Positions 7,735-17,619 of a stretch of 64,000 bases of DNA are shown one piece after another. Location of the stretch: positions 2,170,001-2,234,000 of the forward strand of contig NZ_CP078089.1 of NCBI RefSeq assembly GCF_022701195.1, in the 5' to 3' direction. Made by a program: the position numbers and the translations under genes. Source of the stretch: Allobaculum mucilyticum (GTDB lineage: Bacteria; Bacillota_I; Bacilli_A; Erysipelotrichales; Erysipelotrichaceae). How positions within the stretch are numbered: position 1 is the stretch's first letter; each line of letters begins with the position of its first letter. Below the pieces are notes generated by a model, which was given only the letters and a program-made list of their open reading frames with translations, was not told the DNA's origin and ran no database searches.

Positions 7735-10700
7735 TTATTCAACAGCTTTGAGCGATTCAACCATCTCGATCTTGCGCAGGCGAAACTTCATGATCCAGTT
7801 GACGATGAATGCAAAGAGCATCGTCAGTGCCATCGCATAGACATAGGACTGCCAGAAGATCGTCCGTCCGAATCGAATGGTATCGAGCTCGGCCAGGTTC
7901 ATGATCAGATCATGCAGGTAAATGCCAAGAAAAAGACCAAGAGCTGCACCGATCAGAGCGAGGATAATGCTTTCACGGTTGATGTAGGCATTGACTTCTT
8001 TTTCAGTAAAGCCAAGAACCTTGATCGTTGCGATTTCACGCATTCGCTCGGAGATGTTGACGTTCGACAGGTTGTACAGAACGACGAATGCAAGCATGGC
8101 TGCCGAAAGAACAAGAACAACAACGACCATCTGAATGGATGAAATCATGTCTTCAAAGTTGTCGATGGTTGCCGAGTAGAACATGACAGAACGGACACCG
8201 TCTCTGTTCATGATCCGTCCGCCCAGGTCGCTTTCGAATTCCGGGTCCGTATCTTCATTGATCAGAAGAATTGTCGACTCCGGTTTTTCTTTGAGATGCA
8301 GACCGTCAAACGTATTTTCGGAGATATAGATCATATGACCCGTGTACTGTTCAAAGATGCCGTCGACCGGAATCTCGACGGTATGATTGTCGGCGGTCTT
8401 GAACTTGAGCGCGTCGCCGGTTTTCAGGCCCAGCTTTTCTGCGGTTTTCACGGAGAGAAGCGCACCGTTTCCTTCCAGGGAAGGTTCGGGCGAACCGTTC
8501 ATCGGGATAAAGGTCATGAACGGTTTGAACGCTTCAGGATCATCGATGATGTTGAGGGTTGCAGAAACATCTTTGCCATCGTAATGAACCGTGACTGGAA
8601 GAGTCTGCAGATTGAAGGTGGATTTTACGCCGTCTTCTTTTTCCAGTTCTTTTGCGAGTTCTTCGCCCGAATCACCTTCTGCGGAGACCTGTGCATTGAA
8701 GTGGTAGATCGTCCGGAACTGTCTTGGAACGATATCCGCGATGGAGTCGTTCAGACCAAATCCGGCAACAAGCAGAGCAGAACAGCCGGTAATGCCGATG
8801 ACTGTCATGAAGAAGCGTTTCTTGTAGCGGAACAGGTTTCGAAGCGTGACTTTATGCATGAACGACAGTTTCGACCAGAACCAGTCGACGCGTTCGAGCA
8901 GGATGCGCTTGCCGGCTTTCGCGGCTTTTGGACGCATGAGCTGCGCCGGAACTTCCCGCAGTTCGCGGATGATGGAAAGCAGAGCGGCTCCAAGAACGAC
9001 AAGCGTAACGGAGAGACTCGCAAAGAGCATCAGCGCCGGCTGGAAGCGGAACTGAATGGCTTCCAGGTTGTACATGATGTTCCAGGCGGAATAGATGATC
9101 ATCGGGAAGACATACATGCCCACAGCACATCCAAGAATGCTTCCAAGAACGGAAGCGCTGCCTGCATAGAGCAGGTATTTCATCGCGATCTGTCCTTTGG
9201 AATAGCCAAGGGCTTTGAGCGTTCCCATTTCGCCGCGCTGTTCATCAACCATGCGCGTCATGGTCGTCATGCAAACAAGTGCTGCAACCAGGAAGAAGAA
9301 GACCGGGAATACCGAAGCGATGCCGTCCATGCGGTCGGCACAGGCTTCGTAGTCTTTATAGGAATAGTGCGAGTTGCGGTCCAGAACAATCCATTCGGCT
9401 TCGGTGTCTTCAATTGTCTTACGGGCATCGTTGAGTTCGTCCTGGGCTTCTTTTTTCTTGTCCTCGTATTCAGCAAGACCGTCTTCATATTCGGCTTTGC
9501 CGTCTTCGAGTTTCTTTTCGCCATCCGCAAGGTCAGTTTTGGCTTTTTCCAGTTCAGCAACTCCCTGATTGTATTTGGCTTCGTTTTCGGCAAGCGTTTT
9601 TTCGTTTGCTTCCAGTTCGCCAAGCTTGGCCTGCAGCTCTTTTTTCTGCGCTTTGAGTGCATCAAGCTGAGTTGCAGAATCCTGAATCAGTGCGATGGCG
9701 TCATCGACCTGTTTCAGCAGGGAGCTGGCGACATCCAGAGGTCCGCCGATCTGAGCAAGAATGACTGATTTCTGTGCGTTAAGAGAAGAAATAGCTTCCG
9801 ATGGAGAAGAGCTGGCAAGGCCGGCAGATGCAAGAATGTTTCGCAGCTGCGTATCGAGCGCATCGGCCTGAGCCTGCAGAACAGGAATCGTCGGACTGGT
9901 CGGATTTTCAGCCTTCATGGCATCAATCTGCTTCTGCAGAAGGTCGATTCCCTGCGAAAGCTGCGTGATACCTGTAATCGCCTGATCAATCGACTTCACG
10001 CCCGCAATTGCGGTTTCGAGCTGCTCTTTCTGCGTCTTGAGAGCAGGAAGTTCAGTCTTGGCATTCTCGATTTTCGCGATGCCGTCATCGAGCTGTTTCA
10101 TGCCGTCCTGAAGCTGTGTTTTTCCGGCGTTCAGCTGGCTTCGGCCGTCGTCGAGCTGCTTTTTGGAAGAAGCCAGAAGCGCTTCATTATCCGCAATTTC
10201 TTTTCTGGCATCATCCAGCTTTTTCTGGGATTCATCGATTTCTTTCTTTGCGTCATCGAGTTTTTTCTTCGCCTCCGCAAGCTCTTTGTCGGCTTTCTTC
10301 TGCTCGTCATCGACTTTGGCAAGCTGTTCTTCTTTCCAGACTGCTGTACGCGAATCAGCAAGCGTTTCGACTTCTTCGGTAACTGGATCAGTCTGGTCGA
10401 AGTAGGCTGAAGAGTAGGTATCCAGCTTTTTAGCACCCCGAACGGTCAGGTCGACTTCTGTGAAGTAGTCCGCCTTTACGGCGCTTGCTGGAATATAGAA
10501 GAACGTATCGATGGTTCCGGACCCAATGGAACTCGATCCATGTACATAGGAGAAGGAGTTTGGATCGTAGGCTTTGCCGACAATGGTATAAGTCTCGCTT
10601 TTGAGCGTATCGAGTACCGGCGTATCATTGCCGGAATAAAAGGTGATTTTCTGGCCGATACTGAACGATCCGAAAATCTTGCCGGTCGCACTGTCTGCTT

Positions 10701-11103
10701 CTGCCAGACATTCGTGATCATTCTCAGGAAAACGGCCTTCAATCAGACGGGGCTGGTTGATGCTCTGTCCTTCTGTGTAGGAAAGAGCGCGGACAGTCAG
10801 CTCGCGGTTTTTATTGTGGACAAGGAAATCCGCGGAAAACTGACCCTGAGCATCTTCGACCCCATCCACTTTCTTTAAGGCATCCAGATCCTTCTGACTC
10901 AGACCGACTGTAGAGTAGACCTGAATATCCTGGACGTTGTATTTGTCGAGATAGCTGTCCGCGGAGTTTTTCATATCCGGCGCGGAAGCTTTGATTCCCG
11001 CAAAGAAGGCAACGCCAAGTGCGGTGATCAGGAGAATCGACAGATAGCGGCCAAATGAATGGCGTATCTCACGGAAGAGATCTTTCCATAGAGCGGGCGT
11101 CAT
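7735..11103 (-). CDS. FtsX/MacB-type ABC transporter permease with a long extracytoplasmic coiled coil
   Basis: Membrane protein of 1122 residues. One transmembrane helix (res ~18-37) is followed by an extracytoplasmic domain and then a long Lys/Asp/Glu/Ala-rich coiled coil (res ~250-560, repeated 'LDDGxxxL' and 'AKKKLDDAKKEI' heptads). Two FtsX permease blocks follow (res ~600-720 and ~990-1115), separated by a second MacB-like extracytoplasmic region. The conserved FtsX phrases MGTLKALGYSKGQI and IATIKVLGFTEKEV are both present. It pairs with the ATPase gene whose stop overlaps its start (TGATG). Family members work by mechanotransmission, exporting or sensing peptides or regulating envelope functions; the substrate is not readable. 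The unusually large coiled-coil insert is shared by a Firmicute subfamily of unknown role. Confidence 0.9.
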   Translation of the reverse strand: MTPALWKDLFREIRHSFGRYLSILLITALGVAFFAGIKASAPDMKNSADSYLDKYNVQDIQVYSTVGLSQKDLDALKKVDGVEDAQGQFSADFLVHNKNRELTVRALSYTEGQSINQPRLIEGRFPENDHECLAEADSATGKIFGSFSIGQKITFYSGNDTPVLDTLKSETYTIVGKAYDPNSFSYVHGSSSIGSGTIDTFFYIPASAVKADYFTEVDLTVRGAKKLDTYSSAYFDQTDPVTEEVETLADSRTAVWKEEQLAKVDDEQKKADKELAEAKKKLDDAKKEIDESQKKLDDARKEIADNEALLASSKKQLDDGRSQLNAGKTQLQDGMKQLDDGIAKIENAKTELPALKTQKEQLETAIAGVKSIDQAITGITQLSQGIDLLQKQIDAMKAENPTSPTIPVLQAQADALDTQLRNILASAGLASSSPSEAISSLNAQKSVILAQIGGPLDVASSLLKQVDDAIALIQDSATQLDALKAQKKELQAKLGELEANEKTLAENEAKYNQGVAELEKAKTDLADGEKKLEDGKAEYEDGLAEYEDKKKEAQDELNDARKTIEDTEAEWIVLDRNSHYSYKDYEACADRMDGIASVFPVFFFLVAALVCMTTMTRMVDEQRGEMGTLKALGYSKGQIAMKYLLYAGSASVLGSILGCAVGMYVFPMIIYSAWNIMYNLEAIQFRFQPALMLFASLSVTLVVLGAALLSIIRELREVPAQLMRPKAAKAGKRILLERVDWFWSKLSFMHKVTLRNLFRYKKRFFMTVIGITGCSALLVAGFGLNDSIADIVPRQFRTIYHFNAQVSAEGDSGEELAKELEKEDGVKSTFNLQTLPVTVHYDGKDVSATLNIIDDPEAFKPFMTFIPMNGSPEPSLEGNGALLSVKTAEKLGLKTGDALKFKTADNHTVEIPVDGIFEQYTGHMIYISENTFDGLHLKEKPESTILLINEDTDPEFESDLGGRIMNRDGVRSVMFYSATIDNFEDMISSIQMVVVVLVLSAAMLAFVVLYNLSNVNISERMREIATIKVLGFTEKEVNAYINRESIILALIGAALGLFLGIYLHDLIMNLAELDTIRFGRTIFWQSYVYAMALTMLFAFIVNWIMKFRLRKIEMVESLKAVE

Positions 11104-11804
11104 CAGTATTCAATCTCCCTGGCGGAAACCGGGTGCTCGTTGCGGGTGATGCTTTCAATTTTTCCGGACCGGACGCGGATGATTTTGTCGCCGATCGGTG
11201 TCAGAGCAAGGTTGTGCGTAATGACCACCACGGTGGTCTTTTCTTTTTTGCAGATATCCTGCAGAACTTCCAGAACCTGCTTTCCGGTCTGGTAGTCCAG
11301 GGCGCCCGTAGGCTCATCGCAGAGCAGCAGACGCGGATTTTTCGCGATCGCCCTGGCAATGGCGACACGCTGCTGTTCGCCGCCGGAAATCTGGGAAGGG
11401 AAGTTCTTTTCCCGGTCGAGCAGACCGACAGAGCGGAGCGTTTCCGTAATGTCGAGCGGGCTTTTGGAAATCTGAGCAGCCAGCTCAACATTTTCGCGAA
11501 CCGTCAGGTTCTGAATCAGGTTGTAAAACTGAAAGACAAACCCGACATCATCGCGCCGGTAGAGCGTCAGCTCTTTTGAAGAGAAATCCGAAATGATCTT
11601 GTCGCCCACCCGGATCTCGCCGGAGCTGACGGTATCCATTCCGCCCAGCAGATTCAGGATGGTGGATTTACCGGCACCGGAAGCACCGGCAATGATGACG
11701 AATTCGCCTTCTTCAATCGAGAAATCAACGCCGTCGAGTGCGTGAATAACGACTTCGCCCATCTTGTAGTCTTTACGGACATTTTTGAATTCAATAAAGC
11801 TCAT
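11103..11804 (-). CDS. ABC transporter ATP-binding protein (LolD/MacB type)
   Basis: Cytoplasmic ATPase of 233 residues that energises the adjacent permease. Walker [11 protein letters not shown]-loop VFQFYNL, signature [14 protein letters not shown], Walker [12 protein letters not shown] and H-loop VVITHNL are all present and intact. A longer in-frame extension reaches 11927, but only the ATG at 11804 ([13 protein letters not shown]) has correct spacing from the strong AGGAGGA. The ATG at 11810 lies directly against that site. The gene is first of a two-gene leftward operon with the permease, overlapping it by one base. Confidence 0.93.
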   Translation of the reverse strand: MSFIEFKNVRKDYKMGEVVIHALDGVDFSIEEGEFVIIAGASGAGKSTILNLLGGMDTVSSGEIRVGDKIISDFSSKELTLYRRDDVGFVFQFYNLIQNLTVRENVELAAQISKSPLDITETLRSVGLLDREKNFPSQISGGEQQRVAIARAIAKNPRLLLCDEPTGALDYQTGKQVLEVLQDICKKEKTTVVVITHNLALTPIGDKIIRVRSGKIESITRNEHPVSAREIEY

Positions 11805-12384
11805 ATACATTCCTCCTTTTCTCAGGGAAGACAGTTTTTTCATACCACAAAAATGGCTCACAATTACGGGAAGAGATGATTCTTCTGCATTTATCAGACA
11901 TGGGCATGTAAAAAGTATAGCGTGCAATATGCAAAACCATACAGGTTTGTTTTTTCAGAAGGAAAACCTCACATATGGTGATGAAAAACAGGTAGTATGA
12001 GAAAGGAAAACAGAAGATAAAGTGTTTACAACTCCATCAGACTGCCTGACTTGATAAATCCATGACGATTGTCATAAAAAGTAAGCCCATTCAACTGCCG
12101 TTAAAAATCTGAGACGATTCAGGATGAGTGTCTGTGTCCATATCCCCGGAAAAAGTTCATCCATGGACTACAATAAATAAGGATACCTGAGCAGAAAACA
12201 GCTGCAAACCGTGCAGCACTGCCGGGTAAGATTCCGGATGGTCCAGACGCATATTCGATCTTTCCTTTAAAGCGATGTTTTTGACATCCGCTGTGTTCAT
12301 GCGTCATTGATGATGTTCAGACTGTCCGGAAAAAGAACACGCCATGTGCGTGCCAGACAGATTAACTTAACGGAGCTAAAAAGA
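11805..12384. other. 580-bp divergent intergenic region between the ABC operon and degV
   Basis: No convincing gene. It must hold the promoters for the leftward ABC operon and the rightward degV pair. On the minus strand TATACT (about 11920) is a possible -10 without a good -35. On the plus strand TTGACA at 12281-12286 is a perfect -35, but no good -10 follows at 16-18 bases. A small GCTGC...GCAGC hairpin lies near 12200. I cannot assign these sites with confidence. Confidence 0.4.
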
Positions 12385-13272
12385 ATGAAGACAAAAGTCA
12401 TTACAGATTCAGGCAGCGGCCTGACCCAGACACAGGCAGACCGCCTCGATATCGGTCTGCTGCCTCTTCAGGTTCTGATCGATCAGGACCAGTATCTTGA
12501 CGGTGTGAACCTGACCACCGAACAGCTTTATGCCTTCCTGGACGAAGGCAAGATGCCGACGACTTCTCAGCCGCCTCTGCTTCTTGAAGAGGAACTTTTT
12601 GAAGATCTGAAGAAAGAAGGCTACACAGACCTGATCGTCATCAACCTGTCCAACGGCCTTTCTTCCACCAACCAGACTGTGCAGGCAACTGCGAAAAGAC
12701 TTGGCCTGAATGTGCATACACTGGATATTTACACGACGCTTGCGATTCAGCAGTATGTAACAATCGCCGCAAAACAGCTGCTCGATCAGGGAAAAGATCC
12801 TGAAGAGATCATTGATATCCTCAAAGCAGCCATCGATCAGTCAGCCGGCTATCTGATGGTCGACAATCTGGATCATCTTGCGGCCGGCGGACGTCTTACA
12901 CCGCTTGCTGCCAAACTTGGCGGTCTGCTCAAGATCAAACCGATCCTGAAAGTCTCCAAAGACACAGGCGGCAAGGTGGATTCCTTTGATAAGGTCCGCA
13001 CGCTGCACAAAGCTGTTGCATGCGGCGTAAGTCAGGTTGGAAAGGCGCTTTTAGACGGCGTGGATTACGAATTCTTTATCCTCAACGGTGCTGCCGATCA
13101 GATGGCGGTTTCAACAAAGGAAATGATGGAAGCTCTGCGTCCGGGAACTCCGGTGCATACGCTTGATATGTTCCCAGTCATTGCCTGCCATACCGGCTTA
13201 GGATCAATCGGCGTGCAGTACATTCCGAAGATCGAAGGAGTAACTTATGATGAAACTCGCATTTGTGACTGA
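12385..13272 (+). CDS. DegV family fatty-acid-binding protein (first of a pair)
   Basis: Cytoplasmic EDD-fold protein of 295 residues. DegV proteins (FakB type) bind fatty acids and present them to the kinase FakA for phosphorylation. The N-terminal KVITDSGSGLT, the TSQPP fatty-acid pocket motif (KMPTTSQPP) and the C-terminal HTGLGSIGVQYI are family hallmarks. The frame is open upstream, but the ATG at 12385 begins at the conserved core and follows ACGGAG. The end of this gene overlaps the next degV gene by 26 bases in another frame. No fakA-like kinase gene is visible in the window. Confidence 0.92.
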   Translation: MKTKVITDSGSGLTQTQADRLDIGLLPLQVLIDQDQYLDGVNLTTEQLYAFLDEGKMPTTSQPPLLLEEELFEDLKKEGYTDLIVINLSNGLSSTNQTVQATAKRLGLNVHTLDIYTTLAIQQYVTIAAKQLLDQGKDPEEIIDILKAAIDQSAGYLMVDNLDHLAAGGRLTPLAAKLGGLLKIKPILKVSKDTGGKVDSFDKVRTLHKAVACGVSQVGKALLDGVDYEFFILNGAADQMAVSTKEMMEALRPGTPVHTLDMFPVIACHTGLGSIGVQYIPKIEGVTYDETRICD

Positions 13273-14143
13273 CAGCGGGACCGGCTTCAGTCAGGCGTTC
13301 TGGAAAGAAAGAGGCATTTATTCTCTGCCGCTTCAGATCACCGTGGGCGATCATACCTATGATGAATTTGAAGAGATTTTCTATGATCAGGTCATTGATA
13401 ATCTGCATAAGCAGACTCTGATGAAAACCTCGCTGCCTTCTCTTGGCAAGATCGAGGATCTGTTCGAACAGCTAAAAAAAGGCGGTTACGAAGGTGTCTT
13501 TGCGGTCCCAATCTGCAAAGGACTGTCCGGAACTCTCGATGCGATGGAATCTGCAGCCAGACAGGTCGGACTGACCTTCTATGGCTTTGACACCTATTCA
13601 ACAGCTGTTCTTCAGTCGCACTGCATCCTTACAGCTAAGAAGATGTATGAAGAGGGCAAGTCGATTGAAGAGATCTTTGAAGAGCTCGAAAAGATCGCCG
13701 GTTCCTGCGATACGATCCTGCTGGTTGACGATCTTCAGCATATGCGCCGCGGCGGCCGTTTGACTGCAACAGCTGCTGCTCTTGGCGGTCTGCTCAAGAT
13801 CAAGCCGATTCTTCATGTAAACAAAGACACTGACGGCAGAGTCGATGTAGTCGAAAAAGTCCGTACGATGTCCAGAGCACAGGATCGTGTCATCGACCGC
13901 GTTAAAGCTCTTGGTGCAAACAATCATTACGACTTCACAGTTGCTCATGTTGATTCAGCTGCAGCTGCAGAAGCCTATGCGCAGAAAATCAAGGCTGCTT
14001 TCCCTGGTGCAACGATCCGCATTATCGATCTGGTCAGTGCTGTCGGCATTCATACCGGTCTGAACTGCCTGGCCGTGCAGGTCTTTGATCCGGAAGGCAA
14101 TCCTGTTGAAGTCTATCAGGATGATTCCGTTAAAAAGATTTAA
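13247..14143 (+). CDS. DegV family fatty-acid-binding protein (second of a pair)
   Basis: 298-residue paralogue of the preceding protein with the same motifs: LAFVTDSGTGFS, LMKTSLPS in place of the TSQPP motif, RRGGRLTATAAALGGLLKIKPIL, and HTGLNCLAVQVFD at the end. The start is inside the 3' end of the first degV gene, behind GAAGGAG, so the two are translationally coupled. Replacement of the TSQ motif by TSLPS suggests a different fatty-acid preference (inference). A terminator follows at 14179. Confidence 0.92.
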   Translation: MMKLAFVTDSGTGFSQAFWKERGIYSLPLQITVGDHTYDEFEEIFYDQVIDNLHKQTLMKTSLPSLGKIEDLFEQLKKGGYEGVFAVPICKGLSGTLDAMESAARQVGLTFYGFDTYSTAVLQSHCILTAKKMYEEGKSIEEIFEELEKIAGSCDTILLVDDLQHMRRGGRLTATAAALGGLLKIKPILHVNKDTDGRVDVVEKVRTMSRAQDRVIDRVKALGANNHYDFTVAHVDSAAAAEAYAQKIKAAFPGATIRIIDLVSAVGIHTGLNCLAVQVFDPEGNPVEVYQDDSVKKI

Positions 14144-14178
14144 CCCGGAAGGGGCAGATCTCAATTTAGAATATTCAG

Positions 14179-14209
14179 GACAGAGTCTCCAGCAGATTCT
14201 GTCTTTTTT
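14179..14209 (+). terminator. Terminator after the degV pair
   Basis: GACAGAG...TTCTGTC stem of 6-7 bp with an 11-base loop followed by a run of six T. Confidence 0.7.
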
Positions 14210-14526
14210 CTGATCCTGTTCTGTTTCTTTTGCTTGCAGACACATTTGTGCTCATCTTCTTTATTCAGACGAAGAACAGAGATGAAGAAGAAAACGGAAT
14301 GAAGAACGGGATAAATACAGGAATATACGAATATACATGGAAGAGAAACGGAAAGAAGAAAGCAGGAATAAGTCATGGACAAATCATGGGCAGGCTGGCA
14401 GCAGGCGTTTACCGCTCTGTCACCAGCCGCTCACAGGTCTGTCACAAGTGCTGAAAATCCCATAAATTTGGCAAAAATGGGGATTTGACAGAATGCGCTC
14501 TTCTGCCTGAAAGAGAGCGTGAAAGG
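14210..14526. other. Intergenic stretch before the rpsF promoter
   Basis: No convincing gene. The only visible structure is a hairpin near 14453-14485 (AAATCCC...GGGGATTT) and a second small one around CGCTCTT...AAGAGAGCG (about 14498-14521). Confidence 0.4.
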
Positions 14527-14555
14527 TTGCGGAGCTGTCTGTTTTCTGTTAGGAT
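14527..14555 (+). promoter_or_regulatory. Probable sigma-A promoter of rpsF-ssb-rpsR
   Basis: TTGCGG (14527-14532), a 17-base spacer and TAGGAT (14550-14555), about 60 bases ahead of the rpsF start codon. Confidence 0.5.
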
Positions 14556-14561
14556 AATCCG

Positions 14562-14616
14562 GCAAGTTTACTTGCTCCTGTCCCGGAAGGGACCGACTAG
14601 ACCAAAGGAGGTGTAC
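14562..14616 (+). promoter_or_regulatory. Structured rpsF leader, possible S6:S18 autoregulatory site
   Basis: Two small hairpins follow the promoter: GCAAG-TTTA-CTTGC and GTCCC-GGAA-GGGAC with CCGAC just after it, ending at the AAAGGAGG ribosome binding site. Leaders of rpsF operons in many bacteria bind the S6:S18 complex through a CCG-containing hairpin. The resemblance here is suggestive only and was not tested against a covariance model. Confidence 0.35.
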
Positions 14617-14913
14617 ATGATGAAAAAGTATGAGGTTATGTACATTGTGAATGCGTCTCTGGATGACGAGCAGTTCGCAGCTCTTGAGAAAAGACTGTAT
14701 GCTCCGATCATCGATAACGGCGGCTCCATCGACAAAGTCGACAACTGGGGTGTAAAAGATTTCGCCTATGAGATCAATCACATGAAAAAAGGCCACTATG
14801 TGGTTATGTACTGCACTGCTAACAATGCAGGAATCGAAGAATTCCAGCGTCTGTGCCGGATCAACAACAGCGTTATCCGCGTCATGGTAATCAAGACAGA
14901 AGAAGAAAAGTAA
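14617..14913 (+). CDS. rpsF: 30S ribosomal protein S6
   Basis: Ribosomal protein of 98 residues that binds the central domain of 16S rRNA with S18. The sequence KKYEVMYIVNASLDDEQ, IDNGGSIDKVDNWGVKDFAYEIN and NSVIRVMVIK are S6 hallmarks. An open frame extends upstream to 14485, but the ATG at 14617 (with a second ATG directly after) sits behind AAAGGAGG and gives the family length. First gene of the conserved rpsF-ssb-rpsR operon, 12 bases before ssb. Confidence 0.96.
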   Translation: MMKKYEVMYIVNASLDDEQFAALEKRLYAPIIDNGGSIDKVDNWGVKDFAYEINHMKKGHYVVMYCTANNAGIEEFQRLCRINNSVIRVMVIKTEEEK

Positions 14914-14925
14914 GAGGGACATGTT

Positions 14926-15594
14926 ATGAACCGTGTAGACCTGATTGGAAGACTTACCCGTGATCCTGAACTCCGTCGTGCTTCGACCGGAAATGCCATG
15001 GTGCGCTTCACTATTGCGGTAGACCGCCGCAACAGAGGGCAGGCACAGCCAGGGCAGCAGACTGCGGACTTCATCGGCTGCGTTGCATTTGGCAAAACAG
15101 CTGAAAATATGGCGCGTTTCCTGCACAAGGGCTCGCTTGTATCGATTGAAGGACGCATCCAGACCGGAAGCTATGTCAACCAGCAGGGACAGAAAGTCTA
15201 CACGACCGATGTAATCGCCGACAGCGTTCAATTCCTCGAACCGCGGAATGCACAGTCGCAGGGCTATGTTTCTGATTCCGCAGGCGGCTATTATGACGGC
15301 GGCTACGACAATGGCGGATACGGCGGAGGCTACTCCAATGCCTATTCCGGCCAGTCGACCGGCGGTTTTGGCGGATATGGAAACCCGAACCCGGGTCCAT
15401 ATGCCAAGAGTTCTGATAACGGCTTTGGCCAGCCTGCAAGACCTGCAGGTTCCGGCTTCGGCCAGTCTGCACCGGATAATGGTGCGGGCGGCAGTTCTGA
15501 CTTTATCGATCGATCGAAAACACTCGATCTCGGCAGCGACGACGGTTTCGGAGCTGACGATAACGATATTTCTTCAGACGATTTACCATTCTAG
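14926..15594 (+). CDS. ssb: Single-stranded DNA-binding protein
   Basis: Binds ssDNA during replication, repair and recombination. The OB-fold (res ~1-105) shows [41 protein letters not shown] and [14 protein letters not shown] long Gly/Tyr/Asn-rich linker (res ~110-195) follows and ends in the acidic partner-binding tip [12 protein letters not shown]. At 222 residues it is longer than the ~170 of B. subtilis SsbA because of the linker. It lies between rpsF and rpsR, as is usual in Firmicutes. Confidence 0.96.
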   Translation: MNRVDLIGRLTRDPELRRASTGNAMVRFTIAVDRRNRGQAQPGQQTADFIGCVAFGKTAENMARFLHKGSLVSIEGRIQTGSYVNQQGQKVYTTDVIADSVQFLEPRNAQSQGYVSDSAGGYYDGGYDNGGYGGGYSNAYSGQSTGGFGGYGNPNPGPYAKSSDNGFGQPARPAGSGFGQSAPDNGAGGSSDFIDRSKTLDLGSDDGFGADDNDISSDDLPF

Positions 15595-15608
15595 AAAGGA
15601 GATCCGAC

Positions 15609-15839
15609 ATGGCATTCAAAAAACAGCGCATGGGCCGCAAGAAAATTTGTTATTTCACAAAAAACAAAATCAAAGAAATCGACTACAAAGATGTAGAACT
15701 TCTTAAACGTTTCATCAACGCAAACGGAAAAATCATTCCAAGACGCGTTACTGGAACCCGCGCCCGCTATCAGAGACAGCTTGCTACTGCTATCAAACGT
15801 GCAAGACAGATGGCTCTGCTGCCTTACGTTGTAGACTAA
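15609..15839 (+). CDS. rpsR: 30S ribosomal protein S18
   Basis: 76-residue partner of S6 in the 30S platform. [28 protein letters not shown] and the [11 protein letters not shown] motif are diagnostic (here [12 protein letters not shown]). AGAAAGGAG precedes the start. Last gene of the operon, followed by a terminator. Confidence 0.97.
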   Translation: MAFKKQRMGRKKICYFTKNKIKEIDYKDVELLKRFINANGKIIPRRVTGTRARYQRQLATAIKRARQMALLPYVVD

Positions 15840-15865
15840 GGCAAAACAAAACCTTATATACACAC

Positions 15866-15909
15866 AAGGGGCTGTAACGAATGATTGAATTCGTACAGCT
15901 CCTTTTATT
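15866..15909 (+). terminator. Terminator of the rpsF-ssb-rpsR operon
   Basis: AGGGGCTGTAACGAAT pairs with ATTCGTACAGCTCCT (one bulge) around a short loop and is followed by TTTTATTTT. Confidence 0.85.
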
Positions 15910-16000
15910 TTGCCCACAATTCTGGATGATTGTTTTTAATTTGTTTAAATTATATATTTGCTTTAAATATATTTGATATTATAATAATATATATATAGAA

Positions 16001-17619
16001 ATAGCTTATCATAATCCTCATCATCCCGCCTGTCCTCCTTATGTTACGATTCAGGGCATTCTTCCTCTCTTTCCAGATGATATTGCGTTTCAGCTCCCTG
16101 AGGATGACATCGCGTATACCATTCTTGAAGCCATTACAAAATCGGGGCTCCTCCCTCTGTTTGAATGGTCTGCCAGAGCTTTTCATGGTTATCCTGTGGC
16201 TCCTCTTCTTTGTGCCATCCTTCTCGCATTTGTGCAGGACGGTTATGGATTCACCCGCTCCCTGGAAAGAAAGTGCCGCTTCGACCTTCGCTATCGCTGG
16301 CTGTTTGGCAGCAAAGCACCCAGTCACATGGTTTTCCAGCGGTTCATTCACGATAATCTGAAGGATGGAGACCTCGAGCAGATGCTCCTTATCGTAAATG
16401 AATATATCGAAACCAAACCACTATAAATACTGAAGATATTTTTATAGATGGAACAAAATTAGAAGCAAACGCAAATAAGTTCACCTTTGTTTGGAGAAAG
16501 ACCGCGGAGAAAAAACTTCACTCCAACTACGCCAAGTTCTGGTCAGAAATGGATACCTTCACGAATTACTGTGCGAAGAACGGTATCGATTTTTCCTTTT
16601 CCAAAGTCACTATCCCGTCGATCGGTAATGCCTATAATGCTTTAAATAAAGCGGATAGATCTGTAATACTTACTCTCCGCTTCGGCGATATGTAAAAGGA
16701 GAACGGAAAAATCCTCTTCAGCGTACGTATGATCATCTCCAGGAGTATATGCTCAATATAATCAAATACTCTTCCTGTCTTGATCAGATGGGAAACCGTA
16801 ACAGTTTATCCAAAACAGATCTGGATGCAGCTTTCCTTCACATGAAATATGACTATTACTGCAACACTGGTGTTTTCAAACCTGGCTACAATGTGCAGAC
16901 TGGTGTCTGCGACGGTTTTATCTGGAATGTCCTTATTCACACAGATGCCAATGATGTTCATACCTGTATCCTGTTTATGGATAAGTTTTATGAACAGTAC
17001 GGATACTATCCTGAAAATGTGTGTGCTGATGCAGGCTATGGAAGTTACGACAATTATTTGTACAATCTCCAGCACGGCATTGAGTCATATATCAAATACC
17101 CGCACTGGGAGAAGGAACGCCACAACGCCAGAAAGGACAAGTACAAACCGTTCCGCTTCACCTTCAACGACCAGGGCGAGCTGATCTGTCCTGAAGGCCA
17201 TGCAATGAAGATGATTTCAAGCCGACGAGACTACCGATCATAGAATGAATATCCACGCTTCAGGCACACTTACAAGACACCTGTCTGCCAGAGCTGTCCG
17301 GTGAAGAGCAAGTGTACCCGTTCATCCTCTGGACGTATCATTGTGAAAACGATGGGGCTCGATGAGATCCAGCAGCACGTAAGGGAGAGCCTGGAAAGCG
17401 ACAAAGGCATCCAGCTCAGAATGCAGCGAAATGTACAGGCCGAAAGAACATTTGGACAAATCAAATAGGATTATAATTATGATCGTTTCTGCCGGAGAGG
17501 GCTCAACGCCGTCAAAAAGGAGTTTCTGCTGGTCGTGATTTCGTTCAATCTGAGAAAGCTTCAAAAGAGACTGCACACCGCGAATGCGGGAACAACCGGC
17601 TCCGCGAATGATTCGTAAG
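16001..17619 (+). pseudogene. Decayed IS1182-family-like transposase
   Basis: A recognisable DDE transposase is spread over several frames. Segment 1 (from 16001, no ATG; the first codon is ATA) reads AYHNPHHPACPPYV ... GYPVAPLLCAILLAF ... SKAPSHMVFQRFIHD and stops at 16426. Segment 2 in another frame has EDIFIDGTKLEANANKFTFVW, holding the first catalytic Asp. Segment 3 has the block LSKTDLDAAFLHMK...KPGYNVQTGV and VCADAGYGS (second Asp). A premature stop near 17241 separates PVCQSCPVKSKC, and another near 17466 separates RTFGQIK from the C-terminal tail ending at 17619. At least one frameshift and several in-frame stops make it nonfunctional. No intact terminal repeats were found. The surrounding DNA (15910-16000) is very AT-rich. 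Confidence 0.85.

Noticed and set aside
8296-9768. 490-codon rightward open frame
   Set aside because: It lies wholly antisense to the well-supported ABC permease, is Phe/Val-rich as expected from complementing a Lys/Glu/Asp-rich coiled coil, and has no domain signs.
12281-12286. Perfect TTGACA -35 box upstream of degV
   Set aside because: No acceptable -10 follows at 16-18 bases, so I do not call a promoter.
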